Part shown: piece by piece, positions 54,598-63,473 of the stretch
Layout of the letters: each line of letters begins with the position of its first letter
Position numbering within the stretch: the stretch's first letter is position 1
Source: JBCDBD01 sp039184335
Lineage (GTDB): Bacteria > Bacteroidota > Bacteroidia > Flavobacteriales > Flavobacteriaceae
NCBI GenBank assembly: GCA_039184335.1
Contig: JBCDBD010000014.1
Location: 5,339-69,338, forward strand
DNA length: 64,000 nucleotides
Direction of reading: 5' to 3'
Position numbers and translations under genes: made by a program
The notes under the pieces: model-generated
What the model was told of the DNA's origin: nothing
Databases searched by the model: none
What the model saw: only the letters and a program-made list of their open reading frames with translations

Positions 54598-55707
54598 ATG
54601 AGGTACTACATTATTGCGGGTGAAGCATCGGGAGACTTACACGGGTCTAACCTCATCAAGGCACTATTTAAGAAGGATCCAAAAGCAAACATACGTTGCT
54701 GGGGAGGCAATTTGATGAAAGAAGCTGGCGGTAATCTGGCCAAGCATTACAAAGAAATGGCATTTATGGGCTTTTTAGAAGTGCTCAAAAACCTTCCTGC
54801 TATTTTTAAAAACTTCAGTTTCTGCAAGAAAGACATTGCAGCATTCCGGCCTGATGTACTGATCTTTATCGACTTTTCAGGTTTTAACCTGCGTATTGCC
54901 CATTGGGCCAAGGCAAAAGGGCTTAAAACCAACTATTACATATCGCCTCAAATTTGGGCCTCACGTGAAAACAGAATTACAAATATCAAGCGTGACATCG
55001 ACAAAATGTATGTCATACTTCCCTTTGAAAAAGACTTTTATGAAAAAAAACATGGCTATCCTGTCCATTTTGTGGGCCACCCCTTAATCGATGCCATTGC
55101 CAACAAAGAACTGTTGGATGAGAAAACCTTTAGGGCAGACAATGGCCTGGATTACAAAAAACCCATAATTGCCCTTTTGCCAGGTAGTCGAAAGCAAGAA
55201 GTGCAAAAAATGCTTTCTGTTATGTTATCACTGGTCGATGATTTTGAGAGTTACCAATTTGTAATTGCGGGTGCACCGAGCCTGACCGATACGTTTTACC
55301 GTTCGTTTTTGACCGAAAACGTTGCTTATGTGTCCAATCAAACCTATTCATTGTTAAAACACTCCCACGCAGCACTGGTCACGAGTGGCACAGCCACCCT
55401 TGAAACGGCACTATTTAAGGTGCCACAGGTAGTCTGTTACAAAGGCAACTGGATCTCATACCAAATCGCAAAGCGCATCATCACCTTGGATTTCATCTCT
55501 TTGGTCAACCTGATCATGGATAAAGAGGTGGTCAAGGAATTGATACAACATGACCTTACCAAAGCCAACCTCAAAGTAGAGCTCCAAAAAATCATGGATG
55601 GCCCAACCAGAAAACAAATACTGGCTGACTATGATAGCCTTGAAAAAAAATTGGGTGGGAAAGGAGCCAGTGAAAAAGCTGCTGCTTTAATCGTTGAAAA
55701 TGCGTAA
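54598..55707 (+). CDS. lpxB: Lipid-A-disaccharide synthase
   Basis: The protein has 369 residues and is a GT19 glycosyltransferase. Conserved blocks are AGEASGDLHGSNLIKAL at residues 5-21, FIDFSGFNLRIAHWAK, YYISPQIWASRENRI, LPFEKDFYEKKHGYPVHFVGHPL, ALLPGSRKQEVQKML, and TSGTATLETALFKVPQVV near the C-terminus. It joins UDP-diacylglucosamine to lipid X to form the lipid A disaccharide. It is cytoplasmic and peripheral to the inner membrane. Confidence 0.97.
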   Translation: MRYYIIAGEASGDLHGSNLIKALFKKDPKANIRCWGGNLMKEAGGNLAKHYKEMAFMGFLEVLKNLPAIFKNFSFCKKDIAAFRPDVLIFIDFSGFNLRIAHWAKAKGLKTNYYISPQIWASRENRITNIKRDIDKMYVILPFEKDFYEKKHGYPVHFVGHPLIDAIANKELLDEKTFRADNGLDYKKPIIALLPGSRKQEVQKMLSVMLSLVDDFESYQFVIAGAPSLTDTFYRSFLTENVAYVSNQTYSLLKHSHAALVTSGTATLETALFKVPQVVCYKGNWISYQIAKRIITLDFISLVNLIMDKEVVKELIQHDLTKANLKVELQKIMDGPTRKQILADYDSLEKKLGGKGASEKAAALIVENA

Positions 55708-55737
55708 TTTTAATCACCAAGAAGAAATTTTTCTTGG

Positions 55738-56283
55738 ATGTCACAAAAAATCAGCTGTCTTTTTCTCTTTCTCTTGTTGGCGAGTTCATGTGTAGTGAAA
55801 AAAAAGACCACATATAGCAAAACCAGAACAGTCTCGGTCAAAGCAAACGAAGAAACCACAGCCCCAAAAAAAAATCCAAAAAAGAAAACGCGAAAGAATA
55901 CCAAGGCAGATGCTGTAATCACTACTGCTTTGACGTATTCGGGAGTACGCTACAGCTATGGGGGCACTACAAGAAAAGGAATGGACTGTTCTGGGCTACT
56001 GTACGTATCTTTCAAACAAAATGATATCCCTTTTCCAAGAGTATCCCATGAAATGGCCAATGAGGGAAGGAAAATACCGGTCAAAAATGTGCAAAAGGGC
56101 GATTTACTCTTTTTTAAGACCAGTAAAAAAGGCAAACGGGTCAATCATGTTGGGCTAGTGGTCGATGTTGTCGGAAATGATATCAAGTTTATCCATTCCA
56201 CAACGTCTAGGGGGGTTATAGTATCTTCCCTTCGAGAAGGTTTTTGGAACCATTCCTTCGTCAAGGCTACCCGAATTTTGTAA
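55738..56283 (+). CDS. NlpC/P60 family cell-wall hydrolase lipoprotein
   Basis: This 181-residue protein has a lipoprotein signal (LLLASSC, Cys 18) and a Lys-rich linker. The NlpC/P60 domain has the catalytic Cys in GMDCSGLLYVSF near residue 82, His in VNHVGLVVDV and a third polar residue in FIHSTTSRG. It should cleave peptide bonds in peptidoglycan. Its stop TAA shares its last base with the comEC ATG (56283). Confidence 0.93.
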   Translation: MSQKISCLFLFLLLASSCVVKKKTTYSKTRTVSVKANEETTAPKKNPKKKTRKNTKADAVITTALTYSGVRYSYGGTTRKGMDCSGLLYVSFKQNDIPFPRVSHEMANEGRKIPVKNVQKGDLLFFKTSKKGKRVNHVGLVVDVVGNDIKFIHSTTSRGVIVSSLREGFWNHSFVKATRIL

Positions 56284-58286
56284 TGCATCTTTTCAAGTTT
56301 ATCTCCGTTAAACTCACAATAGCCCTAATTTTGGGCATTGTTATCGGCTTCTACGCCCAAATCGGCCTTTCATATCCTTTTCTTGTACTGTTTTTTCTCT
56401 TATTGGCCATTGCCATGGGCCTACAAAAAAGAAATGGCCTTCCATTTTTTGAAGGGCTAGCTGTATTGACCACAGTGGCACTGGGTATCTTTGTCGTTAC
56501 ACTATCACAGTCCAAATACCTTTCCTCACACTATACCAAACAGCAATCAACTGAAAATGCGACTTGGGAACTTAAAGTTACGGCCATTGTAAAACCTACG
56601 ACATATTACCGACGCTATCTCGTCAAGGCCATGAGCATTGACCACCAAAAAGTAACGGGAACCTTGTTGCTGAACAGCCCTTTGGATATCGAAAACCTGC
56701 AAATTGATGATGAACTTGTAGTAGTGGGCACTATCAGCAGTATTGCCGCTCCTCGTAACCCACACCAATTCAATTACAAAAGCCATCTGGAAAAGAAAGG
56801 CATCTATCACCAAATTCACACCCATACCGGAAGGTACTTGAAAGCACCGCAACCCGCTATGACTGTTTTTGGCATTGCGCAACAGTATCGACAACAACTT
56901 ATAGAAAAATTACAGAAAGAAAGCTTTGGCAAAAATGAACTTTCCATCATCCAGGCACTGCTTTTAGGGCAACGGAACGATATCTCAGCGGAAACTTATA
57001 CCAACTACAAAGATGCGGGTGCTGTTCATATTTTGGCTATTTCAGGTTTACATATCGGTATCTTTTTACTTTTGCTCCAATTTTTTCTGAAACCGATGGA
57101 ACGCATTCGATATGGAAAGCCCCTAAAGTTAGTTCTCATCGTTGCCCTATTGTGGGCATTTGCTTTTTTATCAGGACTTTCGCCTTCAGTGGTCCGTGCA
57201 GTGACCATGTTCTCGTTTTTGGCCTATGCCCTTCATTTAAATCGCCCGACCAATACCTTTAACACCATTGCCCTTTCGATGTTCTTTATTTTACTGGTAA
57301 ATCCCCTGTTTTTGTTTCAGGTGGGTTTTCAAATGAGTTATGCTGCGGTCTTTTCAATTGTTTGGCTTCATCCTAAACTACAACGGTTTTGGTATCCTGA
57401 TCATCGGTTGGCACGAAAAATATGGCAACTGTTTTCGGTCAGTATTGCCGCCCAACTGGGAGTGTTGCCCATAAGCTTATTTTATTTTCATCAATTTCCG
57501 GCCCTATTTTTTATTTCAAACCTACTGATAGTTCCCTTTTTGGGAATTTTATTGGGGTTCGGGATTTTAGTCCTTTTACTTACTTCGTTCGGTATACTCC
57601 CAAAATTCCTGGCCTTAACCTATAATTTCATGATAGGTGCCATGAACACCGTTGTTGAGTGGGTCGCCCAGCAAGAATCTTTTGTATTCAGGGACATTTC
57701 TTTTGATGGCGTACAATTGACCATTGCCTATTTTTTGATCATTGCATTGGTGCATGCCTGTTCACGACCCAACTTTAGAAACATTGCATTTACCATGGCA
57801 GGAGTGATTACCCTTCAAAGCTGGGCACTGTACCAGCAAGTGCAACTACGGAAAAATGAAACTGTAGTTGTAGCCCATCAAACGGCCAATTCCATATTGA
57901 TACATCAAAAGGGCAACCATTTACAGGTATACAGCACAAAAGAAAACAAGGCTGACCAAATCATCAGCGATTATAAAATAGCGGAACGGATTGTTACCAT
58001 AGCCCATTCACCACTCCAAAACAGCTATGTTTTCAATGGCAAAACACTGTTTGTAATGGACAGTACAAAAGTCTATCCCCCCAAAGTGGATTATTTGCTG
58101 TTGACCCAATCACCCAAAATCAATTTATCAAGGCTTTTAGACCGTATTGCACCCGATCTGATCATCGCTGATGGAAGCAATTATAGCAGTACTGTACGTC
58201 TATGGAAAGAGACTTGCTTAAACAAGAAAATTGCTTTTCATGCCACTGCAGAAAAGGGTGCTTTTTGTTTCGAAAATATTGAATGA
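56283..58286 (+). CDS. comEC: ComEC/Rec2-family DNA-uptake channel protein
   Basis: The protein has 667 residues and many transmembrane helices. An N-terminal DUF4131-like domain is followed by the competence domain with the signature HILAISGLHIGIFLLLLQFF near residue 255 and LSGLSPSVVRAVTMFSFLAYAL. The C-terminal part (from about residue 520) is soluble and lacks the His-rich metallo-beta-lactamase motif of classic ComEC. It should pass single-stranded DNA through the inner membrane. The start at 56283 follows the NlpC/P60 stop; the longer frame at 56244 overlaps that gene. Confidence 0.88.
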   Translation: MHLFKFISVKLTIALILGIVIGFYAQIGLSYPFLVLFFLLLAIAMGLQKRNGLPFFEGLAVLTTVALGIFVVTLSQSKYLSSHYTKQQSTENATWELKVTAIVKPTTYYRRYLVKAMSIDHQKVTGTLLLNSPLDIENLQIDDELVVVGTISSIAAPRNPHQFNYKSHLEKKGIYHQIHTHTGRYLKAPQPAMTVFGIAQQYRQQLIEKLQKESFGKNELSIIQALLLGQRNDISAETYTNYKDAGAVHILAISGLHIGIFLLLLQFFLKPMERIRYGKPLKLVLIVALLWAFAFLSGLSPSVVRAVTMFSFLAYALHLNRPTNTFNTIALSMFFILLVNPLFLFQVGFQMSYAAVFSIVWLHPKLQRFWYPDHRLARKIWQLFSVSIAAQLGVLPISLFYFHQFPALFFISNLLIVPFLGILLGFGILVLLLTSFGILPKFLALTYNFMIGAMNTVVEWVAQQESFVFRDISFDGVQLTIAYFLIIALVHACSRPNFRNIAFTMAGVITLQSWALYQQVQLRKNETVVVAHQTANSILIHQKGNHLQVYSTKENKADQIISDYKIAERIVTIAHSPLQNSYVFNGKTLFVMDSTKVYPPKVDYLLLTQSPKINLSRLLDRIAPDLIIADGSNYSSTVRLWKETCLNKKIAFHATAEKGAFCFENIE

Positions 58287-59819
58287 TCAATGTACATTGC
58301 CCATCAAACGTTTCATCAAAGGGGCAAAGATGATGACTGCTGCTCCGGCTACCAACGCATAGAGGGCAATCAATCGAAAGCCATCTAAATAGACATTGAG
58401 CGTGTCAAGCCCCCCAATATTGCTATCGGTACTTTCAATGGCCAACTGTTTTGAAATAAAGCCCACTATTTGAAAAGCAAAGGCTGACGACAAAAACCAA
58501 ACACCCATCATAAAGGCCACAATGCGCTTTGGTGAAAGATCGGTAATTTTGGATAGCCCTACCGGAGACATAAACAATTCACCTACCGATAAAATAAAAT
58601 ACAGCCACAAAAGATAAGAGAAAGGTACCATGCCATTTTCATCGGCTGCTGCACCACTCAATGAAACGATATAAAAGCTTAAACCAGCCAAAACCAATCC
58701 CATTCCAAATTTATAGGGTGTTCTCGGATTCTGCTTCTTCTTGGCCAACCAGGTCCACATAATCGATATGGGTATGGATAAGATTACAATGAACATAGAG
58801 TTCAAGGCATTGGTCTGACTTGCATTGATTAGGGAAAGGTTCACATTTCGGGCGGCAAACAAGGTAATTACACTGCCATGCAGTTCATGAAACCCCCAGA
58901 AAATGGTCATAAAAAAAGTAATGAGCAGGGCCATAAATAGCTTTTTACGCTCATCAAGGGTCGATTTGAACATAATATAGGCCATGTACCCCAATACAGA
59001 AAAACCAATAATGTAAAACAACAGATTTACAATATTGGTGTCTTCCAAGACCGTACCGTCAGCCCCTAAAGACTTGTAAGAATAGAGCAAATAGGCAATC
59101 AAGGGTGCTGAGAAAAAGGCCAATATACGTACCAACTGATGTTGCGGAATACCCAGTACCCTTTTCTGATAGGCTTCAATACTGGGTGGCCTGCCCCCGT
59201 CTCCAAAAACATTCTTTTTAATACCACTCCAGAAAAATAGTAATCCTGTAAGCATTCCGATACCGGCCAAACCAAAACCATAGTGCCAGCCATACGTTTG
59301 CCCCAACCAACCGCAAAGTAGGGGCGAAATGAAGCCGCCGATGTTAATTCCCATATAGAAGATGGTAAATCCAGAATCCTTTCTTGAATCTCCATCTTTA
59401 TACAATGTTCCTACAAAAGTGGAAATGTTGGGCTTAAAAAAACCATTGCCCACAATGATAAAAGCAAGAGCCAGAAAGAAGGCCGTATTATGCTCGATAG
59501 CCAGCACAAAGTGCCCTAAAGCCATCAAAATACCTCCTAAAAAAATAGAGCTGCGCATGCCCAATATCGTATCTGAGATGCGCCCACCAATTACTGTTGA
59601 AGCATATACCAAAGAACCATATGACGCATATACGGCCGCAGCTGCATAATCCCGGTTTGATAAGGCCTCAAAAATGACATTGACCATATAAAGCGTCAAT
59701 AGGGCACGCATACCATAGAAGCTGAAACGCTCCCATAATTCTGCAAAAAAGAGGTAGAACAGTCCTTGAGGGTGTCCGAACAATTGTTTTCCTTCCACGG
59801 ATTTTGCTACTTCTGACAT
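58287..59819 (-). CDS. POT/PTR2-family proton-coupled peptide transporter
   Basis: From ATG 59819 the protein has 510 residues and about 12-14 transmembrane helices. Signatures are AELWERFSFYGMRALLTLYM at about residues 23-42, GNGFFKPNISTFVGTLY and TIFYMGINIGGFISPLLCGW. It imports di- and tripeptides with protons. The 59936 start would overlap the dipeptidyl peptidase gene and adds a non-family extension. Its position 17 bases downstream of dipeptidyl peptidase IV suggests peptide release and uptake act together. Its stop abuts that of comEC. Confidence 0.93.
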   Translation of the reverse strand: MSEVAKSVEGKQLFGHPQGLFYLFFAELWERFSFYGMRALLTLYMVNVIFEALSNRDYAAAAVYASYGSLVYASTVIGGRISDTILGMRSSIFLGGILMALGHFVLAIEHNTAFFLALAFIIVGNGFFKPNISTFVGTLYKDGDSRKDSGFTIFYMGINIGGFISPLLCGWLGQTYGWHYGFGLAGIGMLTGLLFFWSGIKKNVFGDGGRPPSIEAYQKRVLGIPQHQLVRILAFFSAPLIAYLLYSYKSLGADGTVLEDTNIVNLLFYIIGFSVLGYMAYIMFKSTLDERKKLFMALLITFFMTIFWGFHELHGSVITLFAARNVNLSLINASQTNALNSMFIVILSIPISIMWTWLAKKKQNPRTPYKFGMGLVLAGLSFYIVSLSGAAADENGMVPFSYLLWLYFILSVGELFMSPVGLSKITDLSPKRIVAFMMGVWFLSSAFAFQIVGFISKQLAIESTDSNIGGLDTLNVYLDGFRLIALYALVAGAAVIIFAPLMKRLMGNVH

Positions 59820-59836
59820 ACAATTGGATAGTTTGG

Positions 59837-61996
59837 TTATAGGTTTTCCTTTATGAAATTCGTCATCTTGGTATAGAGGTGCAATCGGGTATTGCCTCCG
59901 TAGATACCATGGTTTCGATCGGGATAAATGGCCCAATCAAACTGTTTGTTGGCTTGGATCAATGCCCCTATCATTCGCATTGAATTCTGCACGTGTACAT
60001 TATCATCACCTGAACCATGTACCAAAAGATATTTTCCCTTTAGCAATTCGGGATAATTGAAGGGTGATTCATTATCATACCCTTCGGGATTCTCTTGTGG
60101 GGTACGCATAAACCGCTCGGTGTAAATGGTATCATAAAAACGCCAACTGGTGACCGGTGCCACTGCAATGGCCATTTCGAATACATCATTGCCCTTGAGC
60201 AAACAATTGGTACTCATATGGCCCCCGAAGCTCCATCCCCAGATTCCGGTTCTGTTTTCATCGATATAAGGCAGTTCGCTCAATTTTCGTGCTGCTGCAA
60301 TCTGGTCTTCTGTCTCGTACTTGACCAAGTTCAAATAGGTGGTTTTTTTGAAATCGCGCCCTTTAAACCCTGTGCCACGGCCATCGACGCAAGCTATGAT
60401 ATACCCTTCCGATGCCAATAGTTGGTGCCAATAATCGTTGCCTCCGAACCAACGGTTGGCCACCTGTTGCGAACCTGGCCCACTGTATTGAAACATCAGA
60501 AGTGGGTATTTTTTTGTTTCATCAAAATCAACCGGCTTTACCATCCACATGTTCAATTCGTTACCATTTATTGCGATTGTCGAAAACTCTTTCGGACTTA
60601 ATTCATAGCCTTCTATCTTACGGTCTAAAACTGCATTGTCTTTGATGTTTTTTAGCTTTTTTCCGTCATAGGCCTTGTGCAAGGTGAACTCATAAGGCTT
60701 GACGGCACTTGAAAACGTATTGATAAAGTAACTATAATCAGCACTGAAGGCAGCCGCATTGGTGCCTGTTTTCTGGGTCAACCGCTTTTTGTGCTTTCCA
60801 CTGCTGTCAATGCTGTATACATCACGGTTCGTAGATCCGTTTTCTACAGATTGGTAGTAGATTTTATCCTCATTTTGGTCATACCCGTAATAATCGGTCA
60901 CCTCCCACTCGCCCTGTGTAATCTGGTGCATTAATTCGCCGTCTTCATTGTAGAGGTAAATGTGGTTATAACCGTCTTTTTCACTCGTCCATATAAAGCT
61001 ATCATCAGCCAAGAAAGTCAGGTTGTCGGTAATATCGACATAGGCTGCATCTTTCTCCTCCAATAAGAGTGACACCTCATTATTGACGGCATTGACCGAA
61101 TGCAATTTCAAATGGTTTTGATGGCGGTTAATGGTCTGTACACTCAAGTGGTCTGGGTTGTTCATCCACTTGATTCTTGGTATGTAGTAGGATTCCCCCA
61201 AATCGACCTTTGAAATTTGTTCTGCGACCAAATCATACATATGAAGCGACACCTTTGCATTTTCTTCACCTGCTTTTGGGTATTTGAACTCGTATTGAAA
61301 GGGATACAGATCAGAGCCGTAGACATCCATCGAAAAGTGGGGTACATTGGTCTCATCAAACCGTAGAAAGGCAATCTTTTTGCCATTACTGTTCCATGCA
61401 AAGGCCCTAACAAAGGCAAATTCCTCTTCATAGACCCAATCAGTGACCCCATTGATGATCATGCCCCTACTACCATCAATGGTAACCTGCTTTGTGGTGC
61501 CCATCGCAACATCAAATGTGTAGATGTTATTGTCAAAGACATAGGCCACCATTGATCCATCAGGTGAAAGAGAGGGTTCTTGAATTTTGTAATCGGCAAT
61601 TTTTGTCAATTTTTTTGAGGCAATATCATACACATAATACACCCCAAGCCTAGATCGCCTAAAAATAGGTTCCATTTCAGTAGCCAGAAGTATTTTCGAC
61701 TCATCATCGCTGAATGTATAGGAGCTGAAATAGGGAACAGCATCTGAGGATGAAACAATGGTTTCTACTTTTGTAAGGGTTTCGTAATCATATTTATCAA
61801 TACTGCTGGCCCTTGGGTTTCGGGCAAAATTCAAAACAGTATATTGTTTGCCATTCTGCATTGAACGCAACACATCCATTCGTTCGGTTCGAAAGGCACC
61901 ACCCCAAATGTCTTCGAGGGTAATCTTTTTCTTTTGCGCAGTGGTTAAGGTTAAAGATCCGATTAGAAATACCAGAAGAAATGACAGTTTTCCCAT
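59837..61996 (-). CDS. Dipeptidyl peptidase IV-type serine peptidase (S9B)
   Basis: From ATG 61996 the protein has 719 residues with a signal peptide (LIGSLTLTTAQ). The N-terminal beta-propeller carries the DPP IV marker DWVYEEEFAF near residue 180. The alpha/beta-hydrolase domain has the catalytic Ser in GIWGWSFGGHMST, Asp in VHGSGDDNVHVQ and His in YPDRNHGIYGG. It removes Xaa-Pro or Xaa-Ala dipeptides in the periplasm or outside. The frame from 62026 begins with TTG and lies in a palindrome region, so 61996 is chosen. It precedes the peptide importer. Confidence 0.95.
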   Translation of the reverse strand: MGKLSFLLVFLIGSLTLTTAQKKKITLEDIWGGAFRTERMDVLRSMQNGKQYTVLNFARNPRASSIDKYDYETLTKVETIVSSSDAVPYFSSYTFSDDESKILLATEMEPIFRRSRLGVYYVYDIASKKLTKIADYKIQEPSLSPDGSMVAYVFDNNIYTFDVAMGTTKQVTIDGSRGMIINGVTDWVYEEEFAFVRAFAWNSNGKKIAFLRFDETNVPHFSMDVYGSDLYPFQYEFKYPKAGEENAKVSLHMYDLVAEQISKVDLGESYYIPRIKWMNNPDHLSVQTINRHQNHLKLHSVNAVNNEVSLLLEEKDAAYVDITDNLTFLADDSFIWTSEKDGYNHIYLYNEDGELMHQITQGEWEVTDYYGYDQNEDKIYYQSVENGSTNRDVYSIDSSGKHKKRLTQKTGTNAAAFSADYSYFINTFSSAVKPYEFTLHKAYDGKKLKNIKDNAVLDRKIEGYELSPKEFSTIAINGNELNMWMVKPVDFDETKKYPLLMFQYSGPGSQQVANRWFGGNDYWHQLLASEGYIIACVDGRGTGFKGRDFKKTTYLNLVKYETEDQIAAARKLSELPYIDENRTGIWGWSFGGHMSTNCLLKGNDVFEMAIAVAPVTSWRFYDTIYTERFMRTPQENPEGYDNESPFNYPELLKGKYLLVHGSGDDNVHVQNSMRMIGALIQANKQFDWAIYPDRNHGIYGGNTRLHLYTKMTNFIKENL

Positions 61997-62024
61997 TTGA
62001 GGCAAAAATTGATTAAAAACTTTC

Positions 62025-62057
62025 AAGTTTACTAATAATTTAGCGAATAGTAAACTT
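62025..62057. promoter_or_regulatory. 10-bp-arm inverted repeat between dipeptidyl peptidase and HMGR genes
   Basis: AAGTTTACTA (62025-62034), 13 bases, TAGTAAACTT (62048-62057) form a perfect inverted repeat. It is 29-61 bases upstream of the dipeptidyl peptidase ATG and about 70-100 bases upstream of the HMGR -7 box. The form fits a dimeric repressor site covering the peptidase promoter; the regulator is unknown. Confidence 0.5.
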
Positions 62058-62127
62058 TAGGTTTGTAATTGTACCACAATATCAAGACAGTACCGTCATA
62101 GGTTAAAAAATCCATTTTCTTAATCGT

Positions 62128-62135
62128 TATATTTG
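62128..62135 (+). promoter_or_regulatory. Candidate -7 element for HMG-CoA reductase
   Basis: TATATTTG is an exact TAnnTTTG match ending 19 bases upstream of the ATG at 62154. The -33 region reads GGTTAAAAAA, a poor TTG. It rules out the TTG start at 62133. Confidence 0.5.
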
Positions 62136-62153
62136 AATTCACTTGTAATTATC

Positions 62154-63473
62154 ATGAACACGCCCATTGAAGGATTTTCAAAACTTACCAAAGAAGAAAA
62201 AATCAACTGGCTTGCACACCATTGTACTGATAACCCCGAAAAGACCAAGACCCTCTTAAAGCAGTATTGGAACAGTGACAATACCGTTCAAAAAATTCAT
62301 GACGAATTTATAGAAAACACACTGTCAAACTATTATTTGCCATTTGCCGTAGCCCCCAATTTCTTGGTCAATGGCTCACTTTATGCCATTCCTATGGCCA
62401 TCGAAGAAAGCTCTGTTGTCGCAGCAGCAAGCAAATCAGCAAAATTTTGGCTGGACCGGGGCGGGTTTCAAACCGAGGTGCTGGGAACTGAAAAAGTGGG
62501 GCAAGTGCACTTCATTTTTAAAGGTGACAAAGAAAAACTTGGACTGTTCTTTACAAAGGTCAAGCCTAAATTGCTTGAAAGCACAAAACATATTACCCAA
62601 AACATGGAAAAACGTGGCGGGGGCATTACCAATATTGATATAAGGGACTTATCACACCAAATCGAAAATTATTACCAACTGCACTGCACTTTTGAGACCT
62701 TGGATGCCATGGGAGCAAATTTTATCAATTCGTGCTTAGAACAGTTGGCCAAAACATTGGTCAGTGAGGCAAGGCAATATCCGTTTTTTCACCAGAAGGG
62801 AGAAGAACTTGAAGTGGTGATGAGCATTTTGAGCAACTATGTGCCCCATTGTGCAGTAAAGGCCGAAGTAAGCTGCCCCGTGGAAGAATTGGATGAAGAT
62901 GGTATTTCGTCAGAAACATTTGCCCGAAAATTTGTTCAGGCCATAGCTATTGCCAAAGCCGAACCTTATCGTGCAGTCACCCATAATAAAGGTATCATGA
63001 ACGGAATAGATGCCGTGGTCCTCGCCACTGGAAATGACTTTAGGGCCATAGAAGCCGGAGTACATGCCTATGCATCAAAAAACGGGTCCTACTCCAGCTT
63101 GACCCATGCCCAAATTGACAATGGTATCTTTAGGTTCTGGATTGAAATTCCCCTAGCTTTAGGTACTGTCGGTGGACTGACCTCACTACACCCATTAGTA
63201 GGTGTGGCACTTGACATATTGCAAAATCCCTCTGCTGAAGAGCTGATGCAAATCGTTGCAGTAGCCGGACTGGCACAAAATTTTGCCGCCGTCCGATCAT
63301 TGATTACCACAGGCATACAAAAAGGGCATATGAAAATGCATCTATTGAACATGCTCAATCAAGTGGGTGCCACCGAAAAGGAGAAAGCACAATTGGTCCA
63401 TTATTTCAAAGATCAAGTGGTTACCCATGCCTCGGTCAAATCGGCACTACAAAAGATCCAACAACAAGAATGA
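62154..63473 (+). CDS. Class II hydroxymethylglutaryl-CoA reductase
   Basis: This 439-residue protein has class II HMG-CoA reductase markers: LPFAVAPNFLVNG and MAIEESSVVAAASKSAKFWL near residues 80-100, the DAMGAN block at about 190, and HNKGIMNGIDAVVLATGNDFRAIEAG. It reduces HMG-CoA to mevalonate (or can run in reverse) and so commits carbon to the mevalonate route for isoprenoids. It overlaps the kinase gene by four bases (ATGA), which suggests coupled expression. Confidence 0.95.
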   Translation: MNTPIEGFSKLTKEEKINWLAHHCTDNPEKTKTLLKQYWNSDNTVQKIHDEFIENTLSNYYLPFAVAPNFLVNGSLYAIPMAIEESSVVAAASKSAKFWLDRGGFQTEVLGTEKVGQVHFIFKGDKEKLGLFFTKVKPKLLESTKHITQNMEKRGGGITNIDIRDLSHQIENYYQLHCTFETLDAMGANFINSCLEQLAKTLVSEARQYPFFHQKGEELEVVMSILSNYVPHCAVKAEVSCPVEELDEDGISSETFARKFVQAIAIAKAEPYRAVTHNKGIMNGIDAVVLATGNDFRAIEAGVHAYASKNGSYSSLTHAQIDNGIFRFWIEIPLALGTVGGLTSLHPLVGVALDILQNPSAEELMQIVAVAGLAQNFAAVRSLITTGIQKGHMKMHLLNMLNQVGATEKEKAQLVHYFKDQVVTHASVKSALQKIQQQE

